Assembly: GCF_000247815.1 (NCBI RefSeq)
Contig: NC_021678.1
Span: forward strand, 28,989,749-29,053,748
Source of the DNA: Ficedula albicollis
Lineage: Eukaryota; Chordata; Aves; Passeriformes; Muscicapidae
Reading direction: 5' to 3'
Length of the DNA stretch: 64,000 nucleotides
Part shown: piece after piece, positions 1-10,702 of the stretch
Layout of the letters: every line of letters starts with the position of its first letter
Numbering within the stretch: the stretch's first letter is position 1
Program-made: the position numbers and the translations under genes
Notes under the pieces: model-generated
Told to the model about the DNA's origin: nothing
Databases searched by the model: none
What the model saw: the letters and a program-made list of their open reading frames with translations, nothing else

Positions 1-513
1 CAAAGTGAATTTATCCTGCCATTTTTCTACATTAGTACAGAGTAATTTCTCACAAGACAGATCACCATAAAAATTGGGTGATAAAGAGACTGTGAATCCA
101 GACTCTCTTATCTGATATTCTGGGAATGCCCTTCTTGATCTTCATCACATCCACAAAGGTTCTCTGCACTTGGTTCCACAGCCAACTTCTGAGGGACAGT
201 ACTTCAAGATAATCAACTCACCCTTCAAAACTCCTGGCTCAGGGACTGGAAGATCATGCTAAACATCTGCTTCTCACACCCAACATCTGCAAGTCTCTAA
301 CATGAAGTAACTGTTTATAAGTCTTGCAAGTGGCAAAAAAAATTGAGTTATGCCTTCAACACATCTGACATACACAAGGGGATCATTCACTATTTCAAAA
401 CAGTGATTTTCTTCTAACATAGGACAGAGGTAATTAGAAATTCAAGAGCTCTTCAACATACTCTGAGCAACCATCTCATACATATCACTTGATGTCGCTA
501 TCTCAAAAAAAAT
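1..513. other. AT-rich non-coding sequence, nothing recognised
   Basis: No open frame with protein-like composition, no repeat family and no RNA gene seen. Probably intronic or intergenic. Confidence 0.5.
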
Positions 514-600
514 AATCACAGACTAGTCTGAGGTGGAAAGGACCCACAAGGATCATCAAGTCCACTATCAAAACCTTACTCACAACAATGAATAAACAGA
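514..600 (-). mobile_element. CR1 LINE 3'-end fragment (degraded)
   Basis: The plus strand reads AATCACAGACT..., then GGTGGAAAGGACC, then GGATCATCAAGTCCA. This is the antisense form of the avian CR1 3' end, in which an AATCA(C/T)AGAAT-type tail precedes GGTTGGAAAGGACC and ATCATCNAGTCCA. Only the last ~90 bp are recognisable; the upstream boundary fades out and could lie further right. The family is known; the assignment is by eye and divergence is high. Confidence 0.65.
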
Positions 601-2895
601 AGTGTCAAATTATTCAGTGCAAATCCTTAAGGACCCTCAAGGCTACATGAAAGCAAGTTGCTGAAGTCAGCAAAAAACAACTGCTCCTTCCAGACAGCAT
701 GGGAATTCTGGCTTACTGATGAGTGCTGGTTACCCATAATAGCATTCTAATGTCAGGCCTCTCAGCTACCCAAACAGCATCCCACGTGGGGATTTTGGCA
801 ACAAACTCACCACAGTTCCCTTATGCATCCTTTTTAGAGGCTGCATGAGTAGTCCATGCAGTAAAATGAATTAAATTTCCCTCTGAAGTAAGTCAATATA
901 AATGCTAATTTTAATAATCAATTCTCCTGCTGTTCACCCTGAGATTATCTGGTGAGGAACACTGTCCTACATAAGTCAGTGGTCTCCCAGATGCTTTCAA
1001 AACAGAATCTGTAGCAAAATCTCCTCTCAGTTGCCACCAGGAATCTCCCCAAGGGTTGTTTCACAAGACCTTGCAGAGACCTGTCCTCGACCAACCCCTG
1101 GACCACAGAAACTGTGTCCTGTGCTTAGAAACCCTCCTTCAATCAAGGATCTTGTAAATGCCCATCACTCAGTAGCACCCTCACTTCTGGCATTTCTAAG
1201 GACTGAGCTACACAGCCTCAAACTCAACCTAGACAGCCACAGAAATGAGCAGCATAAATCTTCTCGGGGCTCCTGGTGCCCAGGACAGTTTGCCATGTAC
1301 AGAGCTGATAAACCAGACATTTCAGAAGCCCTGCCCTGTGCTTAATTGCCCATGTTGGCACCCAGACCTTAAAAACATTGCAGCACAGAAGTCAGTTTCT
1401 GAGGTATATTATTTCAACAATAAATAATTGTGCTCCTAAAGACCATCAATTGTTAACATTCTATGGTAAATGCACTAGAACAGGGAAAACACTGACCAAT
1501 ACAAGACCCCTGAGCACAGCCTGTTTCTCTGGCTAGCACCTCCCCTGCTGGATAGCAAGCAGACACCCTCAATGCCATCAAATCCTATTTTGAGGTGCCT
1601 TTGGAGAAAAGAAAATACAAATGTTTCTTTGAACAGACAAGTAATTCATTGACTCTCATTCAATACAGCAGTAATAAAACAATAACACTCAATGTTCTGC
1701 AAGGCTTCATTTCTATTTGGATCACTTCTTTAATTTGATATAATTTTAAGATACTGCTTCTGAACCAGATGCTCAACAAAAAGAAAGTTCCACAATACTG
1801 CCATGCAGATTATACTGACGTGTGTGATGCTGAAGTGGTACTAACAGCAGTGGGAACTGGGGAGTTACTCACCCTGTTGAGAGTGTTTATAGAACCTTGC
1901 CTATTATTCTGTTGTACAGCATAAGAGCAACAACATTTCAGTTCTGAACAGCTGGTATTAATAACAGATCATGTACATGATTGATTGACACAAGGCTTCT
2001 ATCACTTCTGGGTTTTTATCACTTTATGATCAGCACATTTAATATTCAGAATTATTTCTCTAGTTGTCTCCTAAAACACAAAATGACGACCACCAGTAAT
2101 AAAATCTATGATTTTTTTTTTTAAATATCACACAGCCTCTAAAAATTGGGTCCAACTTTGGGGCAATACTGAAGCACTTACTTAGCTTTAATTCCCAGTG
2201 ATTCAATTAGACTCAACAAGACACTCTGATGAGCAGAACAGGCTTAAGACAATACCTAAGTGTTCTCCTTAGACAGATCCCTAGTGAGCCTGAAAGTTAT
2301 CCAGGCTCAACGAAGGCAAGGATTAATCATTCTTTTGGGGATACTGACTGTCCTCTAGGTGGAAACCAACTTTGTTATAAATAATCCTTTTTAAATTAGT
2401 TATGGATTGCCCCCAGAACAAAAAAAGATTCCTGTTCCCTGGCTTCTCCCACCCAAAGGGCACAAGATATTTTGATTAGTGGAACTTGGTCTTTTCCCCA
2501 GGTATCCATTAATTTTTCTACAAAAATAATTGACTCTCCTACAGTAGCAGGCCAAATTACATCCTAACTTGAAAATTCTTTCCTTACGAGATTCCTACCT
2601 CCCTTCTGGAAAAAATATTTTTCTGCCCTAGCTCAATGTATTTTTAAACAATTTTACTATGCCAAGACTCTATCTATAGAAGTGTTGCCTTTTGCATTCT
2701 CATCCAAGGAAAGAAACCATATAATTTTTTATCCCACTCAATTGTATTCACCACAACCAGCAGGGCTTTGGTAGTGATGGTGCTGCAGTGGTGACTTGTG
2801 TAGGAGATGGCCTAGGATGGGATTGTGCTGGTCACCATCAGTCCAACCAGCTCAGCAAATGGCAAAACTGACCCATTGCACATCAAAACAGAACC
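601..2895. other. Non-coding stretch without recognised genes
   Basis: AT-rich sequence with short A- and T-runs. Frames of 104 and 60 codons near 1031-1427 on the plus strand are serine/proline/cysteine-rich and lack splice context or family resemblance. A strong minus-strand acceptor-like tract ends at 1598 with about 40 open codons after it. I could not pair it with a good donor, so it is not called. Confidence 0.4.
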
Positions 2896-2959
2896 AGAGG
2901 AGCACAGAGAACCTCTGCAAAGACACAGATACAGCAATAGGCAGCAAACATTGAAAGGA

Positions 2960-3182
2960 CAAAGAGCAGGAGACATGAGAGAGAGACCAGAGCACTTCAC
3001 TGTGCACTGGCACAGACTGCACAGAGAAGCTGTGGAGTCTCCCCCACTGGAGATATTCAAGAACCATCCAGGCACAATCCTGTGCCTGTGCTCTAGGATG
3101 ACCCTGCCTGAGCAGGGAGGTTGGACCAGGTCAGCCACTGTGGTCCCTCCCAGCCTGACCCACCCTGGGATTCTGTGAGATA
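2960..3182 (+). mobile_element. CR1 LINE 3' untranslated end
   Basis: The sense CR1 3' region is readable: CACTGGCACAG, then AGAGAAGCTGTGGAGTCTCC, then GGAGATATTCAAGAACC, then GACCCTGCCTGAGCAGGGAGG, TTGGACCAGG and finally CCTGGGATTCTGTGAGA. These are the blocks of the CR1 subfamilies whose 3' end finishes in a short ATTCTRTGA-type repeat. The element is 5'-truncated, as most CR1 copies are; homology may begin near 2900. Open frames called in this area on both strands are by-products of the repeat. Confidence 0.85.
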
Positions 3183-6100
3183 CAGGAGACAATGCCAGGA
3201 CAGAGAAGATACCAAAGCATAGAGAAGAGAGAAACAAAAGTGATGCTGGGGCAGGAGAAATCCTGAGGCAAAGCAGCTGCTTCAAGCACAGGAAAAGAGA
3301 CTAGGGAGAAGGAGCAACTCCAAAAGGACTGTGGCCAGCAGAGCAACTCCTGTGGAAATAACTGAGTCAGGAAAAAGCAGCAGCACAATGACAGGAGCAG
3401 CAGTGGCTTGGTACCAGTGTCCTGCCCCAGCCAAGCCTCACCAGAGGTGCTGAGGACAGTGAGTGCCATGGACTGGAGACCAGCAAGGTGAAGTGTCCAG
3501 AGAGAACATGAGGTGTGCTTCTCTGAGCATGTGTTTGCTTGCTTTTATCTTCAAAACCAGAATCAGCAATCAGAACTTTGTTAATTGTGAGAAAATGAAA
3601 TTGATTGAACATCCCCTTTTCAAAACTGGGGTTTTTTGGCTCTCACCACTCACTGTTTCAGTTGGAGGAAGAGCTTCCTCTACCACCACCTGAACCCATG
3701 AACTCTGTGGTCTCAAATTTAATGACTGAACCCCCTAAGCCCTCCCCTCCAGTGAGATCAATAGCAAAAGTTCTCCCATTTCTCACTATAAAATATCTGC
3801 CATCCTATCTTCAGAGAGCTGGCTCCTACACACAGCTGGGATGCAAGGAATGTATGGAATTCCACTGCTGGGAAACATGGGAAGTGGTCAGGCATGGCAG
3901 GACTGCACACTGTGCTTTGGATATGAGTATTTGTACCCTCACATGAACTAAGTGCTATTAAAAAAATAAAATCTTCAGTAAACATGCAGAGCACCTGAGC
4001 TGGCATCTCCTTGGTTATTTTTGTTTCTCTCAGTATCAACGCTGCACACCAGAACTGCAATTTGAAACCTAATATTGAAAATAAATTTAGAAAGAGAAAG
4101 TACAGAAAAGCAATGCCGTAAATGTGCCAATAGAAACATAATTCCTTTACAATTTCATTTCCTTTTAAAAGCAATAAGACATTTATAAGATAATCACATA
4201 GCACTGGATATTCCTTTTTTTCCTTTGCACAAGTAGAAGTAGTGAAATCCCAGCACTAAGATTGCCTTGTCACAGCTTTGAAACAAGGTAAAAGAAACTC
4301 TCTGCTCCAAAGACCTCTAATTCAAATAATCAAGGCAGACAAGAGGAATGTTCTTATCCTCATTTTACAGATTAACACAAGGAGAGATCAAATTACCTCC
4401 TCAAGGTCACCTTAAGAGCCTCTAACACAAAAGTGTTCTATTGTTTAGTACTTTAACTACAAATGTATTTTTTAACATCTGCTACTATGCATATTTATAA
4501 AATGCCTTTTCTGTGGTTTGTACAAGGCAGCACATGCCCTCAATTAAGGAAAAAAAAAAAAAAAGGCCTGAATGCCCAGCCCCAAAAGCAAACTGCTAAG
4601 CAGAACCAAATTTGAAACTAAGTAAACTGAAGCAAAAAGAAAATTAACAACCCAATCCTCCCCCTGCCATTGTGTGATTGCATAATCTTGTCATGTGCTC
4701 CAAAAGCAACAAACTTTCCCAGGTCACCTGGGGTTAAAAAGTTCCGAAGTCATGAGTTCAAATCAAGACTATATTTCATCAAGCACCATAACACTGAGAC
4801 AGTGTTCGGGTCCAAATCCCATTACTCAACATTTTCCTGATTAACACAGGAATAAATGCTAAAACTACAAATACACAGAGCCCTGGTGAGACAAAGTTCC
4901 CAAGAGAGAACACATTTAAATTAGCAGACAGGTGACATTTGCATGCTCTTCAAGGGAAGTCCCATCTAAAGCACTTACAACTACAGAGAAAAACTAAAAG
5001 CCCCTTTGGGGGCTCACAGCTCTTGGGATTGGCAAATGGAAGAGAAGATTGGAGCTACTGCAAGAATAAAACCAGTCCTCTTGGTCAAAACATGAAGGGG
5101 TACCACTATCATGCTTAATCAAAAGTATGAAGAAAAAACAACAGAGAACAAAATCTCTCTACAAGACCAAACCAGACCATGGGCCAAACAATACAGGAAA
5201 TGTGGCACCATTCTGGTGACCTGCACCTTCTGTGTGGCTCCCAGGGAAAGCCAGCACCAGTGAACACCTGCAGAGAAGTTGTGAGGACATGGAAACATGA
5301 TCAAGCTCACCGCAACTCAGTACCCAGTAGGTGCCAGCACCTTCCCTTCAGCAGAATCAGTATATGAAGAACAGAAATCATTAAGCCTCTGTGCCCGCTT
5401 CTTTAACTAAAATATCTTCAACTGCTCCTATTTTCTCCTTTTATCTTCCAAGCATGCAGAAGCATGGCATGAACAGCTGCTAATCCACTTCCATAGGTAT
5501 GTCCATGGATGATCCTGCCCAAGATTTCATCAGGTACCTGAGCAGCAGTTTACCATCAGGTAAGCTGATTACCAACATGCTTTCACAGACTAGCACTTGA
5601 ATGCCAGGGCTGCCTTCTCATCAACTGCCCAAGAAACCAAGAATCAGGCTAAATCCTCAGTTTATGTGAACTAATGGGGGTAAAAATGAAACTACAACAC
5701 TTGTATCACACAGAAACCTGGCCAGCAGGCTCCCAAAAGCACACACTGATCTCAACATGGAAGCAGCAAGAATGCAGATTATTCAATGTGGGCTTTAAAT
5801 TGCCAGAGAGAATTAATAACAAGACACACTTATGCACATGTAAACTTTCTTTCTGTTAAAAGATAAGAGAGAAAGTTGCCCTGGGATGCAGCACAGTGAT
5901 AATAATTTAGCTGAGTAACTAGATAATAAGGCCTCATAATTGGAAATAGATAAGTACACAGAGACATGAAAATGTGGTATCAGTCAGACATAATTGAGGA
6001 AGCGCCGTTTGGTGTCAGCAGAAAACACCCTGGCCTCAGGATTTTTTTTTGTGTATGAACTAACCAGGCAGACACTGAAATCATTCTACAATATGAGCAT

Positions 6101-7221
6101 AATGAAGCATGCTAATTTGCTAAAAACTGTTACCAACCATTTTGCAATTCAGTGAATTGGAGTTATATTTTTCTAGCTGAAACCAGCCCCTCCAGTGCCT
6201 ACTTAACAAGTCTGTGAAACGACACTGGACTGAACTGCATTTTCAGCCTGTTCAAACTGCAGTTCCAGCAGTGGCTGGAAGGGAGGGTACCAGCTGTATT
6301 GTGCTGACTGCATTTTGCAAGAGTATCACTGTAGAGAGTGACATTTAGAGCAATAAATCCTGACCTTCTGACTAAAGCAGAGGAGAGAAAAAAAAAGAAA
6401 GAACAACCAAAATAAAACAAAAACCCAAAGAAAAAAACAAAAACAGCCAAAAAACCCTACCAAAAACAGGAAAAAGAAAATTGAGGCAGAAACAAAAGAT
6501 TTTTAAAATGTTTGGGGAAATTATTTGAAAGTAATAACGTATAAAATCAAAATATTTATCAGATACCATCCTTTCTCCCTCTGCAGCTGTGAGATGCGAA
6601 ATATCAGTACTTGCACTCCAAAAGTAAAGAGAGCCTTTAGTTATTTTAGCCATTATCTCTGTGAACAGGAAAAAGAATATTTATATCCAACATAAATGCC
6701 ATTTATAATAATGCATTAAACTTAGTGGGGACAGGGAAAGGAAGCAATTTAAACACAAGTCTTTTTCAGATCTTCAGCCACTTATTGTCAACTTCTCCTG
6801 CTATTCTATGAAGCTTTTTTCCTCCCATTTTTTACAAAAATGACATGCTTGATTAAATTTTTTTTCAGGAAAACTTTCATGGTGAAAGATGCTAAAACTG
6901 AATTTACAGGGTATTCCTCAGGTACAACCCCACGTAATACAGGGAATCCAACCAAGTGAACATCAGCTGGGGGAGGGGACAGAAACACATAAAAGGGCCA
7001 AACCTGAATGCTACACATATTTTATGTACATTTCAAGAAAACCAGCAGCTCTGTCTTCAAATGCATCATACAAGACAAGCAACAGTTATGACAAACTGAA
7101 GGACAATACACTTAATTTTCTGAAAAGATGACTGACTTAGTTCATTCAAATGATTCTGAAACCTGCACTTTCCAGGATTTGGGGTGAAATTCCTATTTAA
7201 ACCATCCCTGGTATGGCTCAC
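3183..7221. other. Intron-like sequence, no supported gene
   Basis: AT-rich with scattered A-runs (for example 4551-4564). Two splice-bounded plus-strand segments at 5453-5496 and 5497-5559 are discussed as findings but not called as genes. Frames of 80-150 codons here (for example 3758-4204 minus, 6372-6653 minus) are rich in Phe, Leu, Cys and Ser and look like chance frames in AT-rich DNA. Confidence 0.4.
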
Positions 7222-7279
7222 TGATAGGGGTAGCAGGTCATCAGTTCATGACTGACATTATAAAAGTAATCCTGTAAAT
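7222..7279 (-). CDS. Candidate coding exon 5 of an unrecognised minus-strand gene (partial)
   Basis: On the minus strand the acceptor context is a T-rich tract ending TTATTTCAG and the donor is CCTATCA followed by GTGAGCC, giving a 58-nt segment. Read with two leading bases completing a codon, it is open and encodes LQDYFYNVSHELMTCYPY; the other two frames are closed or incompatible. The upstream exon at 8406-8505 ends with one base over, so the junction forms GAT (Asp) and keeps frame. It ends with two bases over. No domain is recognisable in 18 residues. The next exon downstream was not settled; several segments below 7.2 kb could fit. Splice sites and frame are what I see; the exon status is inferred. 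Short open segments with splice-like ends also arise by chance. Confidence 0.45.
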
Positions 7280-8405
7280 CTGAAATAAGGGATCCCAAAG
7301 CTATTAAGTAGTCAATAAAATTTATGCTGGGTTGTATCATCCACACTGGGTCACAGGCTTTCATCAATAAAAATTATCAATAGACTGGATAATGGTTATT
7401 ACTACAATCCTCCAGATATGCACCACACACTGTGGCAGGCATTTGTCATATATGAGGCATTTGTCCTGCTCTCCTCAATCTAAGCATTTAGCTAGATTTA
7501 ACTAAGATTTAGCATTAGCATTTTGCACTCACTTTTTATTTACATTTTAAAAAGTCTTAGCACAGGTGTTCAAAGGTGCAAAACTGCTCACTCTTACTCA
7601 ACTTTACTCCTTCTTATTTCTATTTCTTCCCTAGTTTGAATTTCTCCCATGTTATATTTGCAGAATCCTCAAAAGTACAGAATACAGACTGTCCTCATCA
7701 CAGAAGAGACTGTCTGGATATCTGTGATAGTGTAATGCCCCCAAACCACATCCAGTACACTCAAACACAACTCAGAATATGTCTCACATCTTCATGATGC
7801 AGTAAATGACATAGACCACTATTACTGCAAGGAAACACCCCACAACCACCTATAAACTAGCAAATTCTTCTGTAAGAGGCTTAAAATGTTACTTATAGGT
7901 ACCTGAAATTGATATCGAGTTTACTGGAGCAACATTCAAGCATTTTGCAAAAACCCATATAATCCATTAAAATTTAAAATATACCCTCTCAAGTCCAGAT
8001 TTGAATATATCAATGTTTATCTTTAAAATATATCAATGTTTATCTTTAAAATTTTAAACCAGCTGCTGCAGTGGTCAAAGCTACTTGAACTGTAGCAAAT
8101 AAAGGTAAAGAACCGTCAACTTGGGTTAAATCATAGGAAAAAACCACAAACAAACATGTACACACAGAAGGGACCCCACTGTGCAGACACACTAAATTAG
8201 ATGTGTTCCAGATTCTACCCTTATTAAAGCAGGTACAATGATAATCAATGCAATCCACTGCAGGGCTTCACAGAGCATTTTTATAGAAAGGAAAACAACA
8301 ACTGCCAATCACAGCATGCTCATCTTAAATGTGAAGGTTTAAACCTCAGGTGACTGTGGCTGGCACATTAGGTTTCAGCTCCAGTCTATCAATAAACATA
8401 ATTAC

Positions 8406-8505
8406 CTTTTTCTTTCACCATGGCAAACAATTTTTTCTTCGTGGTGGAAGCAGCAAGAATTAGCTGAAGTAATTTAAACACAATATCTCTTCCAGCAGTG
8501 TTTGG
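8406..8505 (-). CDS. Candidate coding exon 4 of an unrecognised minus-strand gene (partial)
   Basis: A 100-nt minus-strand segment bounded by an acceptor (42 T's, then AAATCCATCTCAG) and a donor (GAAAAAG followed by GTAATTAT). It starts in phase 0 and leaves one base over. The encoded 33 residues include GRDIVFKLLQLILAASTTKK and then KLFAMVKEK, an amphipathic leucine-rich helix followed by a basic helix, as in armadillo/HEAT-type repeat proteins. That comparison is by appearance only, and I do not recognise the protein. The exon joins in frame to the candidates at 13441-13506 (ends phase 0) and 7222-7279 (takes two bases). The unusual feature is the homopolymer acting as its polypyrimidine tract. 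The alternative is a chance open frame. Confidence 0.5.
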
Positions 8506-8513
8506 CTGAGATG

Positions 8514-8518
<5 letters not shown>

Positions 8519-8560
<42 letters not shown>
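8519..8560. repeat. Homopolymer (A)42
   Basis: Forty-two uninterrupted A's on the plus strand, starting 13 bp beyond the acceptor of the candidate exon at 8406-8505. It may be a mononucleotide expansion or the tail of an old retroposed sequence; no target-site duplication is obvious. Confidence 0.95.
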
Positions 8561-8562
<2 letters not shown>

Positions 8563-8634
8563 TATTTGCAAGGGTGGGGAAAGGAGGAGAAGAGGGGAGA
8601 AAAGAAATTAAAGCCCATTATTTGCTTCCTGGGG

Positions 8635-8696
8635 AAAAAAAAAAAAAAAAAAAAAAAAAAAGAAAAAGGAAAAAGAAAGAAAGAAAAAAGGCAGCT
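8635..8696 (+). repeat. (A)27 followed by a GA/GAAA-rich low-complexity tract
   Basis: A run of 27 A's (8635-8661) continues into A/G-rich sequence with GAAAGAAAGAAA to about 8690. Together with the (A)42 75 bp upstream it makes a 180-bp purine-rich block on one strand. Confidence 0.9.
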
Positions 8697-8699
8697 TAT

Positions 8700-9055
8700 T
8701 CCAGATAATGATCTCCCCTGGTCAGATTTCCCACGAGGTCTGATCAGGTCCGATTGCTCATCACTCTCTTTCCTTCTCGTTTCTCTTATTTTTTCCCCCT
8801 GTGGTCTGCTCCTGTGGCTAATGGCAGCTCATCCCTGCCCGTGGATTCTGCCCCTTGTGTTGGAAGCACCAGCTCCAGCAGCCGCCGGGAACAAATGCTG
8901 GATTCCAGCGTCCCTCGTTCCCAGCCCCTGACACCACCGTGCATTCCTCTGCCCTCGCACAGCCCAGCTGCCGGAACGCGAAATGCTGAGATTTGCTCCG
9001 GGATGGCTGGGAGATGGCAGGGAGAGCAGGAGAGCTGCTCCACGCACACACAAAG
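8700..9055. other. GC-rich, CpG-enriched patch of unknown function
   Basis: This ~350-bp segment is clearly richer in G+C and CpG than the surrounding sequence, with clusters such as GCAGCCGCCGGG and GCCGGAACGCGAAATG. It has no recognised repeat and no clear coding frame; four overlapping 74-101 codon frames on both strands reflect lack of stops in GC-rich DNA. It could be a small CpG island, an old retroelement remnant, or an exon or UTR of something else. Confidence 0.5.
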
Positions 9056-9531
9056 CTGAAGTGGTATTTATGAGTTTCCTATTATTTTATTTACTCAAAC
9101 TGAGCCAGGATCAAGAGGGCAAACAAAGATGAGCACAGGCAAGTGCTGAGGCAGGCTGCAGCACAGTGGCTTTTCTATGGTGAGCAGTTCTTCCACTCCT
9201 AGATTTAGCTTTAAAGCAATTGTTAGACCACAAAACATGCTCATAAATGCTCTCTCAATGCCTACTGACCATAGAACAGATTAGAGTAACATACAGTTTG
9301 TGCAAGATGGGAATATCTATCTATTCTCTGCTTAAACAACAATAAAAACAATAAAAATGAGAACTATCACTGCTCAGTGAGCACCTGGGTTCTGAAAACA
9401 GGCAGTGCTATACAAATGTTTGCTGTGGGTCAAAGTGCTGTATCCTGAAATAACAAAAAATTGTAAACAATGACTCCTCCTAAGATATTCCTTTGCAGAT
9501 GACAGCCACAGGTACTCACTGAGAAGACAGA

Positions 9532-9577
9532 AGTGTATTGAAACAGCAGTGTATTGAAACAGAAAGTGTATTGAAAC
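9532..9577. repeat. Three copies of a 16-17 bp unit
   Basis: AGTGTATTGAAAC occurs at 9532, 9548 and 9565 with spacers CAGC and AGAA-like. A small direct tandem duplication. Confidence 0.9.
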
Positions 9578-10548
9578 TCCCCAACACATCCCCAATAAGA
9601 CAAAGCACCAGTGTAGAATCTGGGCAGCAAACTGACCTTCCAATTTACAGTTTTCCTGAGAGAGGATTGGTCAGTAAACCGATGCTGATAAACAAACAAA
9701 CCAACTCTTTAGAATATTGTCAAGTCTCATCTTCATATACCAAGATTCTGCTTTCTATTAAAAGATGCAAGTCAGAGTCAGGGGAAACAAGCAAACTCTT
9801 ACAAGCAAACTTTTATTCACAGTTATCAAGACTGGAAATATGACTAATCAAAATACTGAATACTTCTTACAAGCCACTTGTATTTTTTAAATACATATGT
9901 ATAGACATCATCAAGATTTTGGAGACCCCCTATTGCTACTACTATTACTTAGTTCCTCATTTTAGCTAACTACCAGTGACTTCCCCAAAATAAACCTATG
10001 TCATTCATGCCTTTGCCTAGAGAGCAAATTTTATATTTGTGGTTTAAAGGCAGAGAAAATGGCAAATGGAAATGAACTGACTTGTCAATGACAGAAGGGA
10101 TCTCAGTAGCAGAGAACTGGGTCAAATATAAAGATATTCTGGGCTAAATTATAGAATGATTCATTGAGCAAAAGCTTCAACCTGACCATGGCTCAGTGCA
10201 AAATGTGCTTTATGTTACATGATAGAAGTGAAATTACATTCATACTGCACCCTACATTTACACTGCTCACACCTCCACAAGGGAATTCCTTCTCCATGCT
10301 ACTCTACGTAGGGAGATATTAATGTAAAGAAACAAGCTGTAGGGATCAGCCAGACAGAGCAGCAGATGGCTGATACCTGCTGAAAAAAAATCAGACCACG
10401 CACACAGCGTTAAAAATATTTGCAGCAAATAAATTTTAGATGTTTTAAATAAATGCCACCCAGAACAACAGAAATAAATTAAACAAGCCAGCCTGCCTCA
10501 CTCAGAAGGTATCTCTTATTCAGTGACATTCTTTAATAAATAAATCAC

Positions 10549-10574
10549 TGAGAGAGAGAGAGAGAGAGAGAGAG
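10549..10574. repeat. (GA)n microsatellite
   Basis: About 13 GA dinucleotides, then GGGAGAAAGAGCC. Confidence 0.95.
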
Positions 10575-10602
10575 GGAGAAAGAGCCAGAGATGCAGGCAC
10601 AC

Positions 10603-10702
10603 GCATGGAAAAAATAGTTATTCTATTCTAACAAATCTAGGCTGGCTTCCAGAGATGCATGGAAAAAATAGTTATTCTATTCTAACAAATCTAGGCTGGC
10701 TT
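10603..10702. repeat. Direct duplication, 46 bp with 54-bp period
   Basis: The block from GCATGGAAAAAATAG to GGCTGGCTT at 10603-10648 is repeated identically at 10657-10702, separated by CCAGAGAT. Absence of differences suggests a recent event. Confidence 0.95.

Noticed and set aside
1500..1598. Minus-strand continuation of the exon chain after the strong acceptor tract TTTCTTTTCTCCAAAG
   Set aside because: The phase fits and about 40 codons are open, but no good donor was found and other segments (near 4.3 and 5.0 kb) fit equally well.
2812..3285. 157-codon minus frame with signal-peptide-like start
   Set aside because: It lies across a CR1 3' end in antisense; hydrophobicity comes from the repeat's pyrimidine-rich complement.
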